Source: Actinomycetota bacterium (lineage in GTDB: Bacteria; Actinomycetota; Acidimicrobiia; IMCC26256; PALSA-610). Taken from it: DNA of 10,827 bases. Under the pieces are notes generated by a model. That model ran no database searches. It saw only the letters and a list, made by a program, of their open reading frames with translations, and was not told the DNA's origin. The position numbers and the translations under genes were made by a program. Each line of letters opens with the position of its first letter. Position 1 is the stretch's first letter. Where the stretch lies: positions 1 to 10,827 of the forward strand of contig JAUZEI010000082.1 in NCBI GenBank assembly GCA_030839105.1, written 5' to 3'. Positions 6,310-10,827 of this stretch are shown in pieces.

Positions 6310-7335
6310 CTAGATGCGTCCGTCGTCGACCGCGGCCGCAACCCACGGAACGACTTCGTCGAGCATGTCACTGAGGCTCGTCGTCGCCTCGAAGCCGAGC
6401 ACGCGCTTCGCCTTGTCGGTGGCCGGGACACGGCGCTGCACGTCGTATTCGAACGCCGGGTCTGATACGTAGCGGAACGGCACTTCGTCGCCGCGGATCT
6501 TCGCCCAGATCAGGGCGGCCAACTCCAGGACCGTCGTCGACTGCGCGGTCGAGAGGTTGAAGTCGTCGTTCAGCGCGTCGGGGTGCTCGATCGCCATGGC
6601 GATGCCGCGTGCCAGATCGCCGCCGTAGGTGTAGTGACGAATCTGGCTGCCATCACCGAGGATGTGCAGCGGGTCTTGGCCCTTGACGACCTTCTGCACG
6701 AGGTCGGGAACGACGTGGCTCATGGCGAGCTTCACGTTGCCGCTCAACACCTCGACTTCGCCCAGCGCGCGGCCCTCGCCGACACCTACGCAGTTGAACG
6801 GCCGCACGATCGTGTACGGGACCTTGTACTGGTCGAACGCCGCATGCGCGAAGTACTCGACCGCGAGCTTCTGGAAGCCGTACGACGAGAGCGGCGGCGG
6901 GATCTCGCGCTCCTGCCCTTCGTACGACGGCCACGTCGGTGCCGACTCGTACACCATCGACGAGCTCAGATACGTCACCTTCTGCAGTCGCCCGGCGCCG
7001 AACGCCTTGATCGCGGCGTCGCAAGACGCGGCGAGGATGCGTTCGTTCGTCGCCAGGAGGTCGTATGCGTAGGCGTGGAAGTACGAGATGCCGCCGATCA
7101 TGGCGGCGCCGGCGACGAAGTGATCGCAGTCCGACACGAGTTTTGTCATCAACTCGACGTCGCGGCAGTCGCCCTCGACGAGGCGGTAGTTCGGATGGGC
7201 GTCGTACGAGCGCGTCACCGGTCCGTACTTCGAGAAGTTGTCGACGCCGACGACCTCGTGGCCCCGCGCCAACAGCTCTTCTACGAGATAGCCGCCGATG
7301 AAGCCGGCAGATCCACTGACAACGATGGTGCTCAC
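6310..7335 (-). CDS. NAD-dependent nucleotide-sugar epimerase/dehydratase (extended SDR)
   Basis: The 341-residue protein is full length for the extended SDR group. It has the NAD motif GSAGFIG (8-14), VDNFSKYG (31-38) after the second strand, GDCRD (55-59), SSS (124-126) and the catalytic pair Tyr152/Lys156 in SYGFQK. VRPFNCVGVGEG (177-188), ILGDGSQIRHYTYGGDLA (225-242) and FNLS (259-262) are sugar-site segments of UDP-glucose 4-epimerase and UDP-glucuronate decarboxylase relatives. GTG 7335 overlaps the TGA of the upstream GT2 as GTGA, and GAGG lies 5 nt before it, so start and translational coupling are clear. As the last gene of a trio behind a UDP-sugar dehydrogenase, a UDP-uronic acid is a reasonable but unproven substrate. 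AAMIGGISYFH (77-87) is a distinctive stretch. The TAG ends 28 bp from the convergent membrane protein gene. Confidence 0.88.
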   Translation of the reverse strand: MSTIVVSGSAGFIGGYLVEELLARGHEVVGVDNFSKYGPVTRSYDAHPNYRLVEGDCRDVELMTKLVSDCDHFVAGAAMIGGISYFHAYAYDLLATNERILAASCDAAIKAFGAGRLQKVTYLSSSMVYESAPTWPSYEGQEREIPPPLSSYGFQKLAVEYFAHAAFDQYKVPYTIVRPFNCVGVGEGRALGEVEVLSGNVKLAMSHVVPDLVQKVVKGQDPLHILGDGSQIRHYTYGGDLARGIAMAIEHPDALNDDFNLSTAQSTTVLELAALIWAKIRGDEVPFRYVSDPAFEYDVQRRVPATDKAKRVLGFEATTSLSDMLDEVVPWVAAAVDDGRI

Positions 7336-8036
7336 GTGATCCTCGGTCCGAATGCGTAGCGATACCAGTGCAGATAGATGGGGAGCCAGGCCCACACCTT
7401 GAAGTTCGACTCGCCGGTCGTGCGCTCGAGCCAGATCGACGGTATCTCCGCGACGGGGAGTCGGTGCCGACGCGCCTTCGCGACGAGTTCGATGGCGATC
7501 GCGAATCCGGCCGTCGACTCGATGCCGACCCGTTGCACGAAGGCCCGGTCGTAGGCCTTGAAGGAACTGGTCGCGTCGTGTGTGCCGACCCGCGCCAGGT
7601 AGCACAGCGAGAGGCCTGCCCACCGCGACATCAGCGACTTGAGGAACGGGGCGCCGATCTGCTGGCCGCCCTTCATGTAGCGGCTCGCGACCGCGATCAC
7701 GACCCCGCGCCGGACGAGCCGCGCGAGCTGATCGACCTGGCTCGCGTCGTCGGAGCCGTCGGCCATGGTGACGACCACCACGTCGCCGCGCGCCGCGTCG
7801 ATCCCGAAACGAATCGCGTGCGCGGGGCCGCGTCCGTAGGTGTTCAACGTCGGGACGACCCGAGGATCCTCGAGCGCGTATTTCTCCGCGGGCGCGCGCG
7901 TCGTGTCGTCGGGCGAATCGAAGACCACGAGGATCTCGAACGGCGAGGTGATGGCCTCGGTCAGCCGATCGAGGCATGTGCCGATCGCTTCGTCCTCGTT
8001 GTAAACGGGGACGACGACCGATATCAGCTCGGTCAC
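7332..8036 (-). CDS. DPM1-like family 2 glycosyltransferase, soluble
   Basis: The 234-residue protein is a single GT-A domain: ISVVVPVYNEDEAI (5-18), EILVVFDSPDD (34-44), GRGPAHAIRFGIDAARGD (68-85), VVTMADGSDD (88-97) as the metal/nucleotide site, SRYMKGG (118-124) and TSSFKAYDR (156-164). This resembles polyprenyl-phosphate mannose/glucose synthases, but there are no C-terminal membrane helices. GTG 8036 overlaps the dehydrogenase TGA as GTGA, and its own TGA overlaps the GTG of the epimerase, so all three are coupled. Two roles fit: making a polyprenyl-phosphate sugar that the membrane protein at 4611-6281 could use, or adding a sugar to a lipid-linked intermediate. The family match supports the first; nothing in the sequence decides. 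Confidence 0.87.
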   Translation of the reverse strand: MTELISVVVPVYNEDEAIGTCLDRLTEAITSPFEILVVFDSPDDTTRAPAEKYALEDPRVVPTLNTYGRGPAHAIRFGIDAARGDVVVVTMADGSDDASQVDQLARLVRRGVVIAVASRYMKGGQQIGAPFLKSLMSRWAGLSLCYLARVGTHDATSSFKAYDRAFVQRVGIESTAGFAIAIELVAKARRHRLPVAEIPSIWLERTTGESNFKVWAWLPIYLHWYRYAFGPRIT

Positions 8037-9226
8037 ACGCGCTCGCCGTTGCCGAGCAGGTTCCAGATGTCGATGATCGGGATGTCGAGGTCGAGCGAGG
8101 CGTAGGCCTCGTGCGGCGTCGCGATGACGAGAAGGTCCGACTCCGCGAGCACGTCGTCCAGGGGCCAGAGCTCGTCGTCGCTCGAGACGTACGGGTCGGT
8201 CGTGAGCACGCGTGCGGCGCGGAACCGTAACAGCCGCTTGAGCTTGTAGCTCAGGCTCGAGCGGGTGTCGTCCGACTCCGCCTTGAAGGCCATGCCGAGG
8301 ATGCCGACCGTCATGTTCGCGATGTCGTGCTCGCGCTCGATGCGGGCGACCATGTACATCGGTAGTCCCTCGTTGATGGTCATGCTCGCGTGACCGAGGG
8401 TGAAGTTGTTGTTGTTGAACGCCGCGAGCTGCATCGTGTCCTTGAGCAGACACGGACCGGCGGCCAGCCCGGGCCCCGGCATGTCGGCGGCCCGCGGGTA
8501 GTCCTCTTTCAGCGCGGCCCGGATGCGGGCGAAGTCGAGCCCGAAGTCGTTGGCGATCATGAAGAGTTGGTTCGCCGCTGCGAACTTGATGTAGCGCCAC
8601 GTGTTCGTGAAGAGCTTGGCGAGCTCGGCCTCTTCGACCTCGAGCCGGACGAGCTTCGGCGAGACGCCGCCGAAGAGGGCCTCGGCCCGGCGCACGGCGC
8701 GTTCGGTGCGGGCGGAGACGAGCTGGGGGAGCGTGCGGAGCTCTTCCAACGCCCGGCCCTCGGCAAGGCGTTCCGGGCAGAAGGACACGTCGACGGTGCG
8801 GTGCGCGGCCTTCAGCAGCTTCTCGATCATCGCGGTCACGCCCGGATAGACGGTGCTGCGCAGAACGAGGTGCTGGCCGTCGCGCAACTGATCGAGGAGC
8901 CCTTCGATCACGTTGATGACCGCAGTCGGGTCGGGGTTCAGGTGCTCGTCGACCGGGGTGCCCACGACGACGATGACGTGCTCGGCGTTGCTGACCGCCT
9001 GGGCCTCGGTCGTGACCTCCAACCGGTCGGTCGGGATGAGGCGCTCCAGGGCCTCGTCCGCCTCCCGCTCGAAGAAAGGCATCTTGCCCGCGCGCACGCG
9101 GTCGACCGCGAACGCGTCGCGGTCGTAGAGCGTGACCGCCAAGCCCGAGCCGGCCAGCGCCAGACCCAGCGGTAGACCGACGCGTCCGCAACCGCCAACG
9201 ATTACGACGTCTCTTGAAAAGGCCAT
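8033..9226 (-). CDS. UDP-sugar 6-dehydrogenase (UDP-Glc / UDP-ManNAc dehydrogenase family)
   Basis: The 397-residue protein has all parts of the family: an N-terminal Rossmann fold with GGCGRVG (11-17), VGTPVDEHLNPDP (88-100), RSTVYPGVT (123-131), FCPERLAEG (149-157) with the catalytic-region Glu, ELAKLFTNTWR (201-211) with the conserved Lys204, the thiolate site GPCLLKDT (257-264, Cys259), and a C-terminal Rossmann domain with GMAFKAESDDTR (311-322). It should oxidise C6 of an NDP-hexose to the uronic acid with two NAD+. The VDEHLNP form of the motif is closer to WecC/WbpA-type (HexNAc) than to UDP-glucose enzymes, but substrate is not certain. ATG 9226 has AGGGGGA 9 nt upstream and a promoter at 9274-9283. 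The gene starts 85 bp after the methyltransferase stop and leads the coupled trio. Confidence 0.92.
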   Translation of the reverse strand: MAFSRDVVIVGGCGRVGLPLGLALAGSGLAVTLYDRDAFAVDRVRAGKMPFFEREADEALERLIPTDRLEVTTEAQAVSNAEHVIVVVGTPVDEHLNPDPTAVINVIEGLLDQLRDGQHLVLRSTVYPGVTAMIEKLLKAAHRTVDVSFCPERLAEGRALEELRTLPQLVSARTERAVRRAEALFGGVSPKLVRLEVEEAELAKLFTNTWRYIKFAAANQLFMIANDFGLDFARIRAALKEDYPRAADMPGPGLAAGPCLLKDTMQLAAFNNNNFTLGHASMTINEGLPMYMVARIEREHDIANMTVGILGMAFKAESDDTRSSLSYKLKRLLRFRAARVLTTDPYVSSDDELWPLDDVLAESDLLVIATPHEAYASLDLDIPIIDIWNLLGNGERV

Positions 9227-9261
9227 GCCTAAACGTCCCCCTGCCCCCACCGAACCAGGAT

Positions 9262-9275
9262 GTCTGGCCACAGAC
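9262..9275. repeat. Inverted repeat GTCTG-GCCA-CAGAC at the dehydrogenase promoter
   Basis: Perfect 5-bp arms (9262-9266, 9271-9275) flank GCCA. The repeat overlaps the end of the -10 hexamer and the expected transcript start (about 9267) of the dehydrogenase operon, the classic place for a repressor site. A second hairpin, CCAG-N5-CTGG at 9255-9267, overlaps it. Confidence 0.3.
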
Positions 9276-9283
9276 GGTAGCAA
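9274..9283 (-). promoter_or_regulatory. Extended -10 promoter TTGCTACCGT for the dehydrogenase operon
   Basis: On the minus strand the ten bases are identical to the acetyltransferase promoter at 1533-1542. A TTCCCA (4 of 6 to TTGACA) lies 18 bp upstream of TACCGT. The predicted start near 9267 gives a leader of about 41 nt containing AGGGGGA. It suggests the dehydrogenase-GT2-epimerase trio can be transcribed apart from the two genes before it. Confidence 0.5.
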
Positions 9284-9311
9284 AAGAGCCGCGGCGTTGG
9301 GAAGGTCTCGG

Positions 9312-9998
9312 TCAATCTGCGAGCAGCAGAAACTGGCTGCCGAGCAGACGCCAGGCCAGCGGTGTGCGGAGATACATGCGGGTGAGGCGCCGCGACGCGG
9401 GGAGCCGGCTGCGGAACGAATACGGCAAGAACCGCGGAACGACTTCCCGGACGCCGTAGCCGGCCGCGACCAGATGCTCCTTCACCGAGACGTGCGTGAG
9501 CGCCAGGGAGTGGTCCGCGCAGTCGAAGTATTTCTCTGCGCAGTACTTGAAGTTGGGACCCATGATCGCAAGCACGCCGCCGGGCGCGAGTGCGGCGCGC
9601 ATACGGGCGAGGAACGCGGCCACCGCGTCGGGATCGGGGAGATGCTCCAACAGGTTCGACACGAAGATCCCACCGAAGTATTGCGGGGGGAGGTCGAGGG
9701 AGAAGACGTCGCCGATCACGACCTTGATCCCGGGATCAGTGTCGCGGTGCGGGTAGTCGACCAGGTCGAGCAGCCAGCGTTCGTCGGCGGGTATCGCGTT
9801 GAGGAACTCGCCGCGGCCCCCCGCCGGATCGAGAACCCGCACGGGGCTTCCCATGCGCTTCCAGATGAATGGTCCGACCTCGTCCCAGACGGTCTGGCGC
9901 GACTTCTGGTTGATTTCGCGGAACCGGAATTCGTACAGCCGCCCGTAGTCGAGGCCGTCGTTCGGGCGTCCCGATGCCACCTCGTCCTCGGCAGTCAC
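9312..9998 (-). CDS. Class I SAM-dependent methyltransferase
   Basis: The 228-residue protein shows the class I fold: motif I VLDPAGGRGEFL (55-66), VVIGDVFSLDL (93-103) at the SAM acidic loop, FVSNLLEHLPDP (112-123), and LAPGGVLAIMGPN (137-149). These match the Methyltransf_11/23 group common in O-antigen and antibiotic loci. The GTG start at 9998 is 33 bp after the stop of the anchored protein gene with no promoter between, so the two are probably cotranscribed; the ribosome site is weak. The C-terminal WRLLGSQFLLLAD (216-228) is typical of glycan-locus methyltransferases. It may methylate a sugar hydroxyl or a glycan terminus. An internal AGG residue run (59-61) replaces the usual GCG of motif I, a mild change that should not abolish SAM binding. 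Confidence 0.82.
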   Translation of the reverse strand: MTAEDEVASGRPNDGLDYGRLYEFRFREINQKSRQTVWDEVGPFIWKRMGSPVRVLDPAGGRGEFLNAIPADERWLLDLVDYPHRDTDPGIKVVIGDVFSLDLPPQYFGGIFVSNLLEHLPDPDAVAAFLARMRAALAPGGVLAIMGPNFKYCAEKYFDCADHSLALTHVSVKEHLVAAGYGVREVVPRFLPYSFRSRLPASRRLTRMYLRTPLAWRLLGSQFLLLAD

Positions 9999-10031
9999 AC
10001 GAAGTCCGGGCGGTCGATCGGCACAGCCGGC

Positions 10032-10694
10032 TCAGGCAAAGGGACTGTCGCTGGGCAGGACGAGGACCTCCGCGGCGATCAACGCGCCCGCCTTGGTGCG
10101 GACTGCGCCGATGATCACCTTGGAACCTTTCGTGACAGCGGTGCGGGTCGCGGCCTTCGCCTTTTGGACGTGAGCGTCGGTGATCGTGATCTTCGCCGAC
10201 TTCGTCGCGGTGCCGAGGCTCATCGTGTTCGCGTCGGCGGACGCGACCGAGTCTCCGAGCTTGGCCGTGGCCGGTAGCACCACCACCGCGCTCGCCTGGG
10301 TGAACGAACCCTTCGCACCGATGAAGAGCACTCTCGTCTTCGACGCGATATCGGAGACGGAACCCGCTGCAACCGTGACGACCTGAGTCGCCTTCGTGAT
10401 CGTGACCTTCTGCTTCGCTCCCTTCGCGAGAGCGATCGTGATGCTGTTCGTGGTGACGGCGTCGACCGTGCCCTTGGCCCGTACCAGGGGGGCCGCGACC
10501 TTCTTCGTGGGCGTCTTCTTGTTCGTCGTCGTGGTTTTCGACGCCTTACTGTCCGACTTGACCCGATTCCTCTCGATCGCGTAACCGAGAGCCATGCCGC
10601 CGACGAGGACGACGACGAGCACGGCCGCGGCTACCGCCGCGAGAAACTGCGTGGACCTCTGACGCCAGCCTTGTTCGCTCATCGGTTTCGCCAT
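10032..10694 (-). CDS. Membrane-anchored protein with two DUF5666-like repeats
   Basis: The 220-residue protein has a short cytoplasmic N-terminus, one hydrophobic helix (about 16-40), a Lys/Thr/Ser linker (43-66) and an extracytoplasmic part of two similar units of about 70 residues (72-141 and 145-214). Both units run from a short strand through VTIT/ITIT (97-100, 169-172) and RVLFIG/KVIIG (121-126, 192-196) to VVLP/LVLP (138-141, 211-214), suggesting small beta-barrel domains arising by duplication. The pattern resembles DUF5666, whose function is not known to me. ATG 10694 has AGGAG 8 nt upstream and a promoter at 10739-10748; an in-frame extension to 10820 would run through the promoter. 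It probably heads an operon with the methyltransferase. Low Cys content and no lipobox argue against a lipoprotein. A stress or wall-linked role is only a guess. Confidence 0.75.
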   Translation of the reverse strand: MAKPMSEQGWRQRSTQFLAAVAAAVLVVVLVGGMALGYAIERNRVKSDSKASKTTTTNKKTPTKKVAAPLVRAKGTVDAVTTNSITIALAKGAKQKVTITKATQVVTVAAGSVSDIASKTRVLFIGAKGSFTQASAVVVLPATAKLGDSVASADANTMSLGTATKSAKITITDAHVQKAKAATRTAVTKGSKVIIGAVRTKAGALIAAEVLVLPSDSPFA

Positions 10695-10738
10695 CCCGTG
10701 ATCTCCTAGCCGCGCCCGGATCTTCGATGAGCCGACAA

Positions 10739-10748
10739 GTTGTAGCAA
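10739..10748 (-). promoter_or_regulatory. Extended -10 promoter TTGCTACAAC for the anchored protein gene
   Basis: On the minus strand TGC precedes TACAAC, and TGGCCA (4 of 6 to TTGACA) lies 17 bp upstream at 10762-10767. The predicted start near 10732 leaves a leader of about 38 nt with AGGAG. The first seven bases match the two TTGCTACCGT elements. The rest of 10749-10827 shows no gene I can support. Confidence 0.45.
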
Positions 10749-10827
10749 ACGCGCCGCGAGTTGGCCACGCGCGCCGGGAGCGGGGTTCGCCGCGGGAAGC
10801 CGTTTTTCGGTCCGCTGCACCGCCTGA

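Noticed and set aside
7336..7977. Extension of the epimerase frame upstream of 7335
   Set aside because: The region is the coding sequence of the GT2 in another frame, and GTG 7335 has a ribosome site and begins the Rossmann motif.
8404..8418. GTT/AAC triplet run as a microsatellite
   Set aside because: It encodes a conserved Asn-rich loop (FNNNNF, 270-275) of the dehydrogenase and is only four units long.
7332..9191. Extension of the GT2 frame far upstream of 8036
   Set aside because: The stretch 8037-9191 lies inside the dehydrogenase in another frame and has low-complexity Arg-rich translation; GTG 8036 starts the GT2 homology.
9132..10277. Plus-strand frame of 381 codons over the methyltransferase
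   Set aside because: It crosses the promoter region and two minus-strand genes, and its translation shows no recognisable fold.
10695..10820. 42-residue N-terminal extension of the anchored protein
   Set aside because: It would run through the extended -10 and the AGGAG site that serves ATG 10694.

Overview
This is a GC-rich window with actinobacterial gene style: many GTG/TTG starts, TANNNT-type promoters, some apparently without an untranslated leader, and start/stop overlaps between cotranscribed genes. No gene fixes the lineage. A GC-rich, possibly uncultured actinobacterium is an inference from composition and start-codon use. No rRNA, tRNA, CRISPR, integrase or transposase is visible, and there is no stretch over 300 bases without a gene.

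The window is part of a surface-glycan (polysaccharide, O-antigen-like or glycolipid) locus with nine protein genes in short transcription units on both strands. Left part: a partial minus-strand gene (1-1445) fuses a TylF/MycF-like methyltransferase domain to a family 2 glycosyltransferase and runs off the left edge. It diverges from a plus-strand left-handed beta-helix sugar acetyltransferase (1549-2094) and a GT4 glycosyltransferase (2317-3498). Middle: a minus-strand CapD/FlaA1-like nucleotide-sugar SDR (3564-4460) converges on the GT4 across a strong hairpin and diverges from a polytopic GT-C-like membrane protein (4611-6281). Right part: five minus-strand genes. A short membrane-anchored protein with two similar extracytoplasmic repeats (10032-10694) is followed by a SAM methyltransferase (9312-9998). 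Then come three translationally coupled genes: a UDP-sugar 6-dehydrogenase (8033-9226), a DPM1-like GT2 (7332-8036) and an NAD-dependent epimerase/dehydratase (6310-7335).

A working picture, which is inference: the dehydrogenase and the two SDR enzymes make modified NDP-sugars (a uronic acid and an epimerised or dehydrated sugar). The acetyltransferase and methyltransferases decorate sugars. The GT4 and GT2 enzymes assemble a glycan on the cytoplasmic face, and the multi-spanning protein may add a sugar from a lipid-linked donor on the outer face. No initiating phosphoglycosyltransferase, flippase, polymerase or ABC exporter is present, so the locus must continue outside the window.

The most notable points are the TylF-GT2 fusion whose methyltransferase half lacks family metal-site acidic residues, an Asp-to-Cys change at the catalytic STDK position of the CapD-like enzyme, and a recurring extended -10 element (TTGCTAC plus three bases) before three transcription units. 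I found no defence system, toxin-antitoxin pair or other clearly new system.
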